NCBI GenBank assembly: GCA_019009955.1 | Contig: CM032232.1 | Location: 137,501,001-137,565,000, forward strand | Length of the DNA stretch: 64,000 nucleotides | Source of the DNA: Riptortus pedestris | Lineage: Eukaryota > Arthropoda > Insecta > Hemiptera > Alydidae | Direction of reading: 5' to 3' | Shown here: piece by piece, positions 1 to 12,960 of the stretch | How positions within the stretch are numbered: the stretch's first letter is position 1 | How the letters are laid out: each line of letters starts with the position of its first letter | Program-made: the position numbers and the translations under genes | Notes under the pieces: model-generated | What the model was told of the DNA's origin: nothing | Seen by the model: only the letters and a program-made list of their open reading frames with translations | Database searches by the model: none

Positions 1-77
1 TTATTATCTCTCATGCAATATACAAATTAAAAAAATGGAGGCAAAAGGGCATCATAAGTGAAATAGCCTAGAGCCTC

Positions 78-725
<648 letters not shown>

Positions 726-750
<25 letters not shown>

Positions 751-1245
751 TTAAATATATTCAATATTATAGCAGTCATTATAAAACTAGTCATTGGTAG
801 AAAGATGTCAGAAATACTTTTAATGTTATTCGAGCCCTGCAAAACATTAATTAAAATAATTAAGACCCAAATGACAGAAATACAACCCTTTCCTCTGGGG
901 GGATTAATTTTAGGCTTTTCATTCGACGATTTCCCTCGCGTTGTTATTGCGTAAGACAAAGGGAGTCCTTGACACAAGAGGTCGGAATGAGAAAAGTTTC
1001 ATTGGCTCATTTGCCTTTTGCAGTGCGAGAAAGGGGGCTTAACGCGTAATTAGCCAGCTCGATATTGCTGGAGAAAAGAAGGGCTTAACTCTCTCTCGGC
1101 ACCTTTAATTGCTGGAGAAATGGAAACCGCTGGAATGGTACTTTGGGGAATTATATAACCCTTTGGGAGTTAAGCATATGGCTCGCTCAATGAACTAGAG
1201 TTAAAACACACTGCAGGTTAGAAGTGGGGGAACATTAATCTAAAT
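726..1245. other. Unassigned stretch between HINE-like copies
   Basis: Beyond 750 I see no repeat signature, splice-supported exon or RNA gene. A minus-strand open stretch (726-977) has no recognisable domain and overlaps the end of a mobile element, so it is not called as a gene. Confidence 0.3.
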
Positions 1246-1730
1246 AAAGTCCGTCACGCAGAGGCTGCGTAAACTAAGCAGATTTCCACGTGAAGTTTTA
1301 CAATAGAGAAATCTATCTAATAACAGCTGTAGTAGTACAGAAACCTCTTAGAAACCTCTAAACTTATTCACGAGGGACGAATAGTTACAAAAACGGCAGC
1401 CAGAGCTCATGGCGGAAAGTCCGAACATAGCGCCGCTGCCGAGCACTTGCTGAATACAAATGCAAATATCTCAGTTAATATTCAAGATACAGAATAAATG
1501 TATAAAACAATATTTATAGTAAATTTAATTTGCAATAAGATTGATTCTGTAATATTTTTCGATCCGACGTATAATAACGGAGATATTTCGAATATTCTCC
1601 CCTCTAAACTCCCCTCCCACTGGTCCGATTTCAGCCATTAACGAACTTGATCTTTCTTTTTACATAAAACGACTAAATATCGAGTTTGGTAACGATTAAA
1701 CAATAATTGCGACCGCTAGAGCGGTAACAG

Positions 1731-1786
<56 letters not shown>

Positions 1787-1911
1787 TTTTGAACGGACTT
1801 CATTTTCATCATCTACTAGGTAGGATCGATGGACATTTGAAGAAAAATTTTGAAAATTCCGTCATGAGTACAACCTCAATAGCTGATTTCCCTTAATGGA
1901 AATCTGCTAAA
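1246..1911 (+). mobile_element. HINE-like copy
   Basis: It starts AAAGTCCGTCACGCAGAGGC and has the internal block ATTCAAGATACAGAATAAATG. (TA)n is at 1736-1783. It ends with CTGATTTCCCTTAATGGAAA then TCTGCTAA. The central palindrome has one mismatch. Confidence 0.85.
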
Positions 1912-2437
1912 CGACCGTCAGGGGCTGCGTAAACAAATCAGATTCCCCCACTTGTGCCACGTTTGCATTTATATCAAAAAGTAAATGTTCAATGAGAACA
2001 ATATTTGATATTTATGGTTAAAATAATGTGCTTCATAAAATTACAGCTTATTGTTAATATGACATGTGTAGGAGTAGAAGTTTACTGAAGGCCGAAAACT
2101 AAAAAATGCTAATATCTCGGTTAATATTCAAGATAGTTAAAATACATACATTTATTGAATATTACATTTGCAATAAGACTGGTTCTAAACAATTTTTCGA
2201 TCCGAAACATAATAACGGAGTTATTAAGAATTTTCAAAATTCCTCCCCTCTAAACTCCCTTCCCAGTGGTCGGATTTCAGCCATTAACGAACTTGATCTT
2301 TCTTTTTCCATAAAACGATTAAATACTAAGTTTGGTAACGATTAAACAAAAATTGCGGCAGCTACAGCGTTATCAGACAAATATATATATAGTTTGGAAT
2401 GGACCTCATTATCATCACCCAGGAGGCGGATCGATGG
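1912..2437 (+). mobile_element. HINE-like copy, 3' end lost into (CT)n
   Basis: It begins directly after the previous copy with a degenerate GACCGTCAGGGGCTGCGTAA. It runs through the usual middle to GATCGATGGACATTTGAAGA, where the final hairpin is replaced by a CT microsatellite. Confidence 0.75.
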
Positions 2438-2446
2438 ACATTTGAA

Positions 2447-2994
<548 letters not shown>

Positions 2995-3246
2995 TTTAAT
3001 GTGTTATATTTAGATATACTATATCAGTAATTATTTTTCTTTCCGGTGAAGAATGTTTCTATCTATGTGTTCAGCTCTGAGTGGTTGACAGACCTCTTTG
3101 TTAACAATTCAGAAGCCGTTTCCGTTGTGAGCTTATTAAAATTATCTGAAAGATTTCTCATTACCGTTTGTATTTATTCACGGCTGTGTCAAGTGTTACC
3201 AGGGAAATCTGCTTACCTTACCCAGCCCCTGTGTGACGGACTTTTG
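2995..3246 (-). mobile_element. HINE-like copy, 5' half only
   Basis: It contains TCTTTCCGGTGAAGAATGTT and ACCGTTTGTATTTATTCACG, and ends CAGCCCCTGTGTGACGGACT at 3240. Confidence 0.65.
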
Positions 3247-3299
3247 TGTTTTAACGATCAAACAAAAATCGTGACCTAAAACGTTAACAGTCAAATGCA

Positions 3300-3610
3300 A
3301 ATATATTTATGAGAAAAATAGAACTATTCTACCTGACTTGTATACATTTATTGAGCTGTTTCAACTTGGACACTTGTAAATAGCGGTAAAAAACAGATGG
3401 ATTTCGAGGCAGTTGGCTGAGCGTGTCAATACTTCCAAGTGTATTTGAGCGACAAAGGTTAATGAGGTGAAGAGGAATGATGAAGGGCTTGAAACCTATC
3501 AGCAGATCATTTATCAACTATTTCCACCATCAGCAACGACCAAAGCCCTAGCAACAACACCGAAATACCTAACTAAGTCTTATGTCTCTTTCACTCGGGC
3601 AACCTCTTTC
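3300..3610 (+). repeat. Dispersed repeat paired with 33090-33450 (inverted)
   Basis: The segment from GTCAATACTTCCAAGTGTAT through GAAACCTATCAGCAGATCAT to CCTAGCAACAACACCGAAAT recurs reverse-complemented at 33140-33310. The family is not recognised. A TGATGAAGGGCTTGAAACC motif sits at 3478. Confidence 0.6.
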
Positions 3611-4148
3611 AACCTTGTTCTCATTAAACAGAGAAATTTGAAATTAAAAGTCAGTAGCGCAGTTTGCTTAATTAAGCAGATTTCCCTTTCACTGATGATC
3701 ACGTCTCACCATCTATTCTTTATTTCTTCCGAAATAAGACGACTATATAAACAATAATTAAAACTCACGCGGCTCATTTGATCGGAAAATCGTATGGGAA
3801 CAGACATGGGGGTTTACAAAATGCTGAAACCAAAAAAAAATACAAAAATCGTGTAATTCAATAGTTATAAAAAATTCAAATTCCAAAAATATTGATGATA
3901 TACACTTTTTTTTTACCCGACTAAGAGTAACCGAAAAATTTCGAATTTTCAGTTGTTCCCCTTCAAACCTTTCCACTCCGCTGATAAAACCAATTTTAGG
4001 CATTTCCTAATTTAACCTCTGGCGGTGATCAGACAAAAATCATTTAATCTTCAATTATAACCAAAAACATTTGGATCCATCTCTTACAGAAAAAGTAATA
4101 TGACATGAGTAGTAGTCGGAGTTCACTGAGAACTTCAAACTAAAACCA
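3611..4148. other. Mostly unassigned, with HINE-like scraps
   Basis: TTAAGCAGATTTCCC near 3675 resembles a 5' subterminal repeat of the HINE-like family. The rest has no recognised feature. Confidence 0.3.
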
Positions 4149-4656
4149 ATAAAAGTCCGTCACGCAGGGGCTGCGTAAACTAAGCAGATTTCCCACGTGA
4201 AGTTTAGTAGTAGATAAATATACATACTGCTAACACAACGCCACCATGAATAAATACAAACGGAAATAAGAAATGTTTCATCCAATTTCAATAACCTGCC
4301 GACAGGAAGCGTTAGGTTAAAAAAGTAAACAAGCCCAACCCAGGGAAGCGCCGGTTTGCTGATGGCTGAAAACTAAAAATGCAAATATCTCGGTTAATAT
4401 TCAAGATATTGAATAAACGTATATAACAATATTTATAGTAGATTTAATTTGCAATAAGATTGATTCTATACAATTTTTCGATCCGACCTATGGTAACGGA
4501 GATATTTCGAATTTTCGAAAATCCTCCCCTCTAAACCCCCCTCCCCCTGGACCGATTCCAGCCGTTAACGAACTTGATCTTTCTTTTTACATAAAACGAC
4601 TAAATATCGAGTTTGGTAACGGTTAAACAATAATTGCAACCACTAGAGCGGTAACA

Positions 4657-4710
<54 letters not shown>

Positions 4711-5242
4711 TTCGATCGTTACCAAACTCGGAATTTAATCGTTTTATGTAAAAAGGAAGATCAAGTTCGTTAATGGCTGAAATCGGACCAGTGGGAGGGG
4801 GGGGGTTTAGAGGGGGGATTTTTAAAAATTCAAAATATCTCCGTTATCATGCGTCAGATTGAAAAATTGTATAGAATAAATCTTATTGAAAATTAAATTT
4901 CCTATAAATATTGTTCTATACATTTATTCTGTATCTTGAATATAAACCGATATAATTGCATTTGTATTCTGCGTGTGGTCGCCAGGAGTGGCTATGTTCG
5001 GACTTTCCGCCAAGAGCTCTGGCGGCCGTTTCCATAACTATTTGTCCCTCGAGAATAGGTTTAGAGAGGTTAGGTTAACTGTTTTTTGGGGCGAAAAACT
5101 ACTGGGTTATTACGCCCTAAATAATGTTTTAGGTTTAGAGGTTACTTGCTACTACAGTTGTTATTAGGCAGATTTCTCTATTGTATAACTTCACGTGGGA
5201 AATCTGCTTAGTTTACTCAGCCCCTGCGTGACGGACTTTTTT
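4149..5242. mobile_element. Head-to-head HINE-like chimera (two 5' halves joined at (TA)n)
   Basis: The left half starts AAAGTCCGTCACGCAGGGGC at 4155 and runs to (TA)n at 4663-4705. The right half is an inverted 5' half from TCGTTACCAAACTCGG to TGACGGACTTTTTT at 5242. Neither half has the GATTTCCCTTAAGGGAAATC end. Confidence 0.8.
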
Positions 5243-5383
5243 CTTATGTTGTGAATTCGCTATTTTTTTATATTTTATTTTGTGCATTGTAATAGTAATT
5301 TTGTTGATTATTTATAATTATTTAATTTTCTACATTTTTAGTATCTTTTACTTAAAGATGAATCGCCATCTCAAATAAATAAT

Positions 5384-5386
<3 letters not shown>
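5243..5386 (+). mobile_element. Probable LINE 3' tail
   Basis: AAGATGAATCGCCATCTCAA followed by ATAAATAA matches, in the other orientation, the tail at 35221-35270. Only the last part of an untranslated 3' end is present. Confidence 0.45.
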
Positions 5387-5448
<62 letters not shown>

Positions 5449-6228
5449 GAATGTTAGTCTATATGTCCTTTATCGAATCGTAAACGGCGAAACCGAATTT
5501 TATGAAACTTAGTGTGTAATTACTACTAACCCAACTTATTCTCTGAGACGAACAGAAGTGGGGGTTATAAGAAAGGCCTGAAATTAAAAACAGCGATATT
5601 TCGTTTCCTATTGGTTTTTCGGCAAATATGCACATAACAAAAGTTGTTTATTTTGTTATTTAGAGTAACTTTTGTAATATACCCTTTTGTCGTATACCGA
5701 AGTATAAATGAGTTATACGCTAAAAAATATAGCTGGAGTCAATTTTCTATGCCACAAAAGACTCAACCGATTTTAACAAAACTCCGTATGTGATTTGGTA
5801 TTAACACCTCCCAGATTATAAGCTATATTAAAATTTCGAGGTACGAACAGGAAAGTGGGTTTTAGTGGAGGCCTGAAATATAAAATAGCGATAGTTCGTA
5901 ACCTATTCATTTTTCAGCAAACGTGCATATAACAAAAGTTGTTTGTTTTATTTAAAGTAACATTTGTTACATACACATTTGCCGAATTATAATGAAGTAT
6001 AAATGAGGTATACACGAAAACTATAGAAGGGGTCAACAATTAAGGAAACTCCGTATTTTTGACTATATTAACATGTTTAGGGACGAACAGGGGTTATACT
6101 ATTATTTTTTTTGGCGATCGTGTACATGCCAAAATATTTTTTTTGATATTTAGATTAACTTTTATTATATACATCTTTATCGTAATTTAGTATTTTAGTT
6201 GATGGCGTAGCGCTCAGGGTACAGCTAG
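5387..6228 (+). mobile_element. Non-autonomous Helitron
   Basis: It starts in (TA)n followed by AAATGAATGTTAGTC and ends GGGTACAGCTAG at 6228 followed by T, the CTRR|T terminus of Helitrons. The interior has duplicated blocks (AACAAAAGTTGTTT) and a tail like many insect Helitrons. No Rep/helicase sequence is present. The 3' hairpin is weak. Confidence 0.6.
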
Positions 6229-6234
6229 TAAAAA

Positions 6235-6360
6235 AAAAAAAGTATGTTATAAATTCAGAGAGTCCCACCCTGGCTAGAAAAGGGTGGTAACCTGTAGATA
6301 ACCCGTCCCAATTAGCCTGAGTTGCAAAAAAGTGGACGTTAATAAATAATAGTAACAATA
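6235..6360 (+). mobile_element. SINE 3' body
   Basis: CCTGGCTAGAAAAGGGTGGT and CCCGTCCCAATTAGCCTGAG are shared with 9810-9890 and, on the other strand, 29190-29300. It ends in an AATAAATAAT-type tail. The tRNA-like head is missing here. Confidence 0.55.
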
Positions 6361-6720
6361 TATTTAGAGAGATATTAAGATTTTGATCAAAATTAATTTA
6401 TAACATGTAATTATTAAACTTATTGATTTTATAAAATGTTTTCCTGGAATTTGACAACAATTTTGAAACGAATGTATTATAAAATTATAAATGCTATTCA
6501 CTAATATATAAAGAAATTAATTGCATAATATTAGTAATTTACTAATAGAAAAGAAAAATTTTTGAACTATATTTGTTCAGTCGTCATTTGAATTTGAATT
6601 TCCCGCGCTCGCTGAGTTCACAAACCCGCCACATACATGCAGATCACCAAGGCTGTGGCCTACAGCGGAAACTACGTTGCAGCTCAAGAAGGCATCGGCT
6701 AGTTACAAAGCAGAACAGCT
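6361..6720. other. AT-rich stretch leading into a 38-bp minisatellite
   Basis: AT-rich to about 6590, then TTTCCCGCGCTCGCTGAG and a GC-richer lead-in. No exon is recognised. TGTTCAG near 6568 could be the start of an LTR, but no partner LTR is in the window. Confidence 0.25.
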
Positions 6721-6738
6721 GAGTTGAGCATCGACCCT

Positions 6739-7250
6739 CTCCGGGGTCGTTTCTACAGCCAGTGGGACTTTGCCCCCTCCGGGGTCGTTTCTACAGCCAG
6801 TGGGGCTTTGCCCCCTCCGGGGTCGTTTCTACAGCCAGTGGGGCTTTGCCCCCTCCGGGGTCGTTTCTACGGCCAGTGGGACTTTGCCCCCTCCGGGGTC
6901 GTTTCTACGGCCAGTGGGACTTTGCCCCCTCCGGGGTCGTTTCTACAGCCAGTGGGACTTTGCCCCCTCCGGGGTCGTTTCTACGGCCAGTGGGACTTTG
7001 CCCCCTACGGGGTCGTTTCTACGGCCAGTGGGACTTTGCCCCCTCCGGGGTCGTTTCTACGGCCAGTGGGACTTTGCCCCCTCCGGGGTCGTTTCTACGG
7101 CCAGTGGGACTTTGCCCCCTCCGGGGTCGTTTCTACAGCCAGTGGGACTTTGCCCCCTCCGGGGTCGTTTCTACGGCCAGTGGGACTTTGCCCCCTCCGG
7201 GGTCGTTTCTACGGCCAGTGGGACTTTGCCCCCTCCGGGGTCGTTTCTCC
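6739..7250 (+). repeat. 38-bp GC-rich minisatellite
   Basis: About 13-14 units of GGGGTCGTTTCTACGGCCAG + TGGGACTTTGCCCCCTCC, with CTACAG/CTACGG variants. Because 38 is not a multiple of three, each reading frame cycles through all three and stays open. The Pro/Gly-rich frames are therefore not evidence of a protein. Confidence 0.95.
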
Positions 7251-7257
7251 GCTACAG

Positions 7258-8405
7258 TAAAGTGTGTACACCGCTTCATAGACAACCGCTCAGTTGGCCT
7301 CTCCAGGGACGGTTCTACCGCCACAGTTATAGTCAATCTTTCATCTCCCGCAACGCTACCATCATATACGGTTCACCGCAACCAGCTAGAAGACAGAATC
7401 CTATAGGGAACACAGAAAATAACACCTGAAGAAGACTCCATTTCAAGGAAAGTATATGTTTCCCGCAGGTACCTACTACTAATAATGCTAGCATTATCTA
7501 CGCAAATTATTAAGTGAGTACTCACACAATATAGGACCGATCGATCATTCTATTGTATATATATTATTGGCTTGCCGCTAAATTATTCTATAAAGTTAAG
7601 TTTCCTTTTGTTTCTTGTTCAACCTCTATATCTATAAAGTGTATAATGTATCTATATGTTGGATAATCAATTCAATATACTTGATTCTTTAGAGAGCTCA
7701 AATAGTGACTCGTGTTATTTCCCCGCATCCTTTCCATAAAACAGTAATTATTTTAGTCTAATGCTCTCTTATTCTTGCCTTTAAAAAGCTTCCCGCCCCG
7801 ACTTTTTGGTGCCGAAATATCTCTATTATTATTACCGCAAAAGCTAACCGCACGCTCTAACAATATTATTGTGTTATCTTAATATTTAATGGAAATAATT
7901 ACATTTAAATGCAATTTACCCTTCTGTTTTGGCCAATATACAAGTTGTAAGTAGGAATTTAGACAACGAAGAGGAATATTCGAGCAATCCTTGTATGATA
8001 TTACTAAAATCGATATTATATATCAGAAGGGAGTGCTATAGCTTTTTATGACGCACATAAAAAATAATGTCCCGTTTTATAATAAGAAAGATGTGTATCT
8101 GCAAAACTGATTTAAGATGGAAATGGGGTTGGTTATGTGAGAGAAGGGGATGTTCTCTCAAAACTGAAAGACATCCTTTAGATCCTCCTTTAATATACAT
8201 GAGGCTAAATATCAAAACAGAGGAGATAAGCCTTGGAAAATGAGATTTTATAATTCCTCTTTCCGCCGTTTTCTCAACTTCTCTGAATATTTTATAATCT
8301 TCACTCATTTATGGACATTCATGCTGAATTGAATTAGCTAGTAGTTTCTCAAGTTTAAATAGCTCTACACGACGAATAACACTGATAAACTTGCGTTTTA
8401 ACAAG
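7258..8405. other. Unassigned stretch with possible retroelement primer site
   Basis: No gene is seen. TTTGGTGCCGAAAT near 7804 resembles a BEL/Pao-type tRNA primer site. With the minisatellite upstream, this could be a decayed LTR and leader, but no second LTR or gag/pol is present. Confidence 0.25.
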
Positions 8406-8518
8406 TTTTTCTGGAAGAGAAATCAGCTATTCAGGTTGTACTCATGACCCAAATTTGGAAATATTTCTTCAAATATCCACCGATCCTATCTTTTAAAAGA
8501 CGAGATTGAGACCAGTTC

Positions 8519-8564
<46 letters not shown>

Positions 8565-8572
8565 TTATATAT
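8406..8572 (-). mobile_element. HINE-like copy, 3' part (split by a Helitron)
   Basis: GAGAAATCAGCTATTCAGGT with TCCACCGATCCTATC leads to (TA)n at 8523-8570. Its continuation is at 9540-9725. Confidence 0.6.
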
Positions 8573-9400
8573 ATTTAAGGTTTATACCCGTCGTTGCTGT
8601 GGATATTTTAATAATAAAACTAATTTTTTATGTAAGACTTCACTGTCCTCCATATTGTCATATTTCCCGTCTCCTGTGCATTATGCATAGATTTGAATTA
8701 TTAAGGACAGAATATATACATAGATTTGAATTAATTTTTCCAGGTAAGGTACCTGGTAGTTCATATTGGAAAGAATTGATGAGCATATCACAATATTATA
8801 CGCAAATTATTTGCTTCATACATTGTTCCCAAAAAAATGTAAAAAACCAAAAGTTACTCTAAACAAAGTAAACAACTTTTGTTATGTGCACGTTTGTCGA
8901 AAAACAAATAGACAACGAAATATTGCAAATTTTTATTTCAGGCCTCCCTTATAACCCCCACTCCCGTTCGTACTGAACAATTTTAATATAGCTTATAATC
9001 ATGGAAGAATTAATGCTAATTGACATACCGAGTTTTGTTAAGTTCGGTTCAATCGTTAGTGCACAATAAAATTGTTGGCTCCCGCTAAAGTTTTAGCGTA
9101 TATCTCGTTTATACCTTGTTATAAGAGAAAGGTGAATATCACAAAAGTTACTTTAAATAAAAAAATAAACTACTTTTGTCACGTGAATATTTGCGAAAAC
9201 CGAATAGAAAACGAAATACTGCTATTTTTAAGTGCCTCCCTTATAACCCCCACTACTGTCCATCTCAGAGAATACTAAAATAGCCTAAAGTCTAAGTTAG
9301 GTTAGTAGTAATATACATACCAAGTTTCATTAAATTCGGTTCAGCCGTTTATGCGTGAAAATGCAACAAACAAACAAACACACACCAAAGAAACAAAATG
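8573..9400 (-). mobile_element. Non-autonomous Helitron relative, inserted in a (TA)n tract
   Basis: The reverse complement shares blocks with 5387-6228, including TGGGGGTTATAAGGGAGGC, AACTTTTGTGATATTCACC, and the GTTTCATTAAATTCGGTTCA + GCCGTTTATGCGTGAAAATG region (here at 9326-9363). The CTAG|T terminus is not intact (TTTATACCCGTCGTTGC at 8580). It lies between two parts of one HINE-like copy. Confidence 0.55.
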
Positions 9401-9488
9401 CAGTTATGGTGTCTATGATATGTGAAACGAAAAGTTATCATGAAATTTCGAGAAATAAATCAATGTACAGACAGAGGTTACAATTTTA

Positions 9489-9489
<1 letters not shown>

Positions 9490-9533
<44 letters not shown>

Positions 9534-9725
9534 ATACATATTTATCTGTTAAAGCTCTAGCGGTCGCAATTCTTGTACGATCGTAACCAAACTTAATACA
9601 TAAACATTTAATGCAAAACTAAAGTTAATGTTCATTGATTTGCTGAAATACGATAAGTGGGGGAGGGGGGTAGGAGGGCGGTAATTTCTAAAATTCTGAA
9701 TATCTAATATATGTAGAAAAGTGTA
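9490..9725 (-). mobile_element. HINE-like copy, continuation after Helitron
   Basis: (TA)n at 9497-9540 is followed by CTGTTAAAGCTCTAGCGGTC, as in complete copies. It ends within the middle block near 9725. Confidence 0.55.
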
Positions 9726-9804
9726 TTTAAAATTTTGAAATTGATAACTGATTTCACCAGTACGGCAATCCTTAAAGGAATAGTTATCACCGTGCAAAAT
9801 CTTT

Positions 9805-9890
9805 ACTTACCCTAGAAAAGGGTGGTAACCTGCAGTTAATACGGCCCAATTATCCTTAGAATTATAAAGAGTTAGCTAATATTTAATCAA
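9805..9890 (+). mobile_element. SINE 3' body fragment
   Basis: CCCTAGAAAAGGGTGGTAAC and CGGCCCAATTATCC match the SINE body at 6235-6360. The head is missing. Confidence 0.45.
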
Positions 9891-10638
9891 CATTCAAGGT
9901 TACTCCCTCATATGATACCTCAAACTAAATCCTCTTCAGAGCAAGTTAATTAATTAACTTCCTGGAAACAGGAGTTCCGGAAAATGTATACAAGAGTTTG
10001 GGCAGACCCGGAAGCTCTGAATTTCGAATAAACCTCTCTAACTACTGTCTATTAGAATCTCCTAATTTCTTCACTGGAGGACCTAAACACACATACATAT
10101 TTCTGTGAAGCCATTAACGCTCTCATAACTGATTATGAATTCTTAATGAATTCCCATATTGTGTAGTCTCAGAGTCATTATCCGAGGAAATTAGGAGTAT
10201 GAATATTAATGAAGGAGTAACTGAGACTGTCGGCTCATCAGTAAAAGAGGTGGGGGAATTCTTTGTTTCTCATTTGCTAAGTGGATTTCAAAGAAATGAA
10301 TTTTCAAACTGTGTTCTTGTTGAGAGTAGATTTACTTTGCCCGTGCCAACTTTTAATTCAATCATATAGCTAAAAGAATATTTTATACGAAGAAAACAAA
10401 TATATTTAGTTAAATGAAAAAGTCCATTATGTATATTAAGTAGATTTCCCCCAAGCTTAAATGACACAGCACGTGGTCATCTCATATCATCATCTTTTCT
10501 TTATTTCTTCTAAAGTAAGTAACCTGATTTAAAAGAAATTGAACTATGAAATGAGAAAGTATTCTTAATTGTTTACAATTTTTAAAAAAAAGTCAGGCCA
10601 TTGTAGTGTGGATTTACAAATATAATTAACCCTTAATA
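9891..10638. other. Unassigned stretch with one HINE-like scrap
   Basis: AAAAAGTCCATTATG...TAAGTAGATTTCCCCC at 10417-10453 is a degenerate HINE-like 5' end. The rest shows no gene signature. Confidence 0.3.
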
Positions 10639-11540
10639 CCGGGTGGGGCAAAAGGTATGAATCGGTTTTAAAGGGATGTAAAACAAAAAAAACTTACCAA
10701 AATTATCTTTGTAATTAATAAATCAGTACATAAACTAGTTTTTTACACTAAGTTTTAAATATGGTATCTGAAAGATGATGGCCGTTAACAGCGATACACT
10801 CTTGAAGGCGATTTCTGAAGTTTTCGTCAGCTCTTCTGCACATTTCGATGGGTATTGCCGTAACTTCCTCCCTGATTCTGTCCTTAAGTTCTTCCAGGGT
10901 ATGTGGACGATGTTTAAAAACCTTTTCCTTTAGGTATCCCCAAAGGAAAAAGTCACAAATGCTCAAATCTGGTGAGCGCGCAGGCCACTCCACGTCACCC
11001 CTCGCGGAGACGAGGCGCAGGGGGAACATTTGCCTCAATTTCTCCATTGAAATCCTAGCAGTGTGGGATGTTGCCCCATCCTGTTGGAACCAAATGCCCC
11101 CCAGATTAGTCGCTTCACTTAATTCTTCCAGCGGAGGTTCAAAAAACTCTTCTAACATTGTCACATAACGCATTTCTTACCAGAATTACATTTTCAGGGG
11201 TTCTTACCGTTCTGGGTCTTCCAATTGCTGAAGGAGTTGCTGTTGAACCAGTGTTCTCTAATGCCCTCGCCCAACGTCTAATTGCATTACCTCCAGGGAC
11301 GTCACCCCCAACAGGAATATTGAAGTGCAGTCTGAAGGCCCTCTGAGTGGCGATAACAGAACGGCCATTTTCAAAAAACGTCTTCACAGCGAATCCACGA
11401 TGCTCTCCCGTCCAAGGCATGGTTGCTACTGAAAACTAGACCCTCCCACGCCTTTAGCGAGGCCCAGCCCACCTTCCCCCCACCACCACAAGCTGAGCGC
11501 CAGCCAGACAAAACTGGTTCATACCTTTTGCCCCACCCTG
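10639..11540 (-). mobile_element. Internally deleted DD41D Tc1/mariner-type element
   Basis: The terminal inverted repeats read GGGTGGGGCAAAAGGTATGA at 10641 and, inverted, at 11519-11538. Between them lies a transposase missing its central part. With about 900 bp left it is non-autonomous. The flanking dinucleotides do not give a clean TA duplication. Confidence 0.8.
10748..11420 (-). pseudogene. Truncated DD41D transposase (rosa-like spacing)
   Basis: The N-terminal part (11420 down to about 11160) holds the helix-turn-helix: ERGFAV-type start, ATQRAFRLHF, then GRPRTVRTPENV. The C-terminal part (11173 to 10748) is in another frame and has WFQQDGATSHTA (second catalytic Asp) and SPDLSICDFFLWGYLK (third Asp). 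Forty-one residues separate these two aspartates, the spacing of the rosa (DD41D) group. The first Asp and the region around it are deleted at AATGCGTTATGTGACAATG, so the enzyme cannot work. It would have cut and pasted DNA in the nucleus. Confidence 0.8.
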
Positions 11541-11555
11541 CATCTGAGATAAGAA

Positions 11556-12470
11556 AATTCCGTCACGCAGGGGCTGCGTACACTAAGCAGATTTCCCTAG
11601 TGAAGTTTAACAATAGATAAACCTACATACCAGTAACACAACACCACCGTGAATATTAAGTGAATACAAACGATAATAAGAAAAGCGTCTGAAACGTAAA
11701 CAAACAGTTCTGCCAACTTCTTACCGAAAAGAAAAATAATGACTGTAATATATCTGAATATAACGTATTAATTTGATTGAAAACTATTTACTATATCCAG
11801 TATTGTAATTTATAATGAATCAGAATAATTTTTATTTATTTATTTATTTTTATTTGCGTGTATCTCGTATAATAAACGTCTCTTGAAAACAATATTTGGC
11901 ATTTAAGCTTTGAATGATGTGGTTTATTACCGAGTATTGTTTATGTAACATTAGTACAAGTTGGGGTTTACTGAAGGCTGAAAAGAGAAAAATGCAAATA
12001 TCTCGGTTAATATTCAAGATAGAGAATAAATGTATATAACAATATTTATAGTACATTTAATTTTCTATAAGATTGATTTTATACATTTTTTCGATCCGAC
12101 GTATAGTAACGGAAATATTTCGAATTTTCAAAATTCTCCCCCTCTAAACTGAGTTTTGTAACGATTAAACAATAATTGCGACCGCTAGAGTGGTAACAGA
12201 CAAATATATATATATATATATATATATATGTTATATTCAGATATATTTCGTTAATTGTTCTCCTTTCCGGTCTAGAATCATTCTTTGTATTGTACGCTGC
12301 GATGTTGGCTGCCCTGTTTCTTTACAATTCAGACGCTTTCCGTTGTAGATATTAACTTGTAAATTGACTGAAAGATTTTTTATTAGTAGACAGTTAGTAT
12401 TTATTCGCTTAACAGTCACGGTAGTGTTACCAGTATGTAGATTTATCCGTAGTACTTTCCTAGAAAGAAA
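11556..12470. mobile_element. Head-to-head HINE-like chimera
   Basis: The left half starts TCCGTCACGCAGGGGCTGCG at 11560 and runs to (TA)n at 12206-12228. The right half is an inverted 5'-type segment (TTATATTCAGATATATTTCG, TCCTTTCCGGTCTAGAATCA) to about 12450. No 3' hairpin end is present. Confidence 0.65.
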
Positions 12471-12960
12471 TCCTAGCGGATGCATATCTATATACATTGA
12501 ACGGAAAGCAAAAGAAATTGGTTAAAAGTAATGGATTAAATCAGCCAGCTGATTGGGGCTACTCCTGTGATTCAGATCGTTTCCAAATGGACTTCTGGCG
12601 GGAGAATGTGGAGCTCTGTCGTTCTTTTGAACGGGTACACTGAACGAGTACTTTGAACGAGTACTTTGAAGAGTAGATCCAATCAGATTACAGAGAGGAT
12701 GTGAGGGCCTTAATCCATTCGGCATTTATAGCGGTCTGTTCACCTATCTACCTTTCATTCCCACAGAGTCTGTTGTGGTAGCTACCCCTTTTTGCTATGA
12801 CTCAACCCTAGAACTACCCCTTTACGAATTACCTTCAACTTGTGTCACTTTGTTACTTTGGGGGGAAACGAAGCTATTTTTGTCTATTAATTCTAGTTAC
12901 TTCAGTATATTGATTTCATAATTATCATCGCCATAAAAATCATCATCGAAATCCGATGTC
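12471..12960. other. Unassigned stretch
   Basis: A direct duplication GAACGAGTACTTTGAA occurs near 12640-12670. Otherwise I see nothing I can support. Confidence 0.3.

Noticed and set aside
6724..7429. Three overlapping Pro/Gly-rich open frames of 178-219 codons
   Set aside because: A 38-bp tandem unit without stops keeps all frames open. There is no splice, signal or domain evidence.
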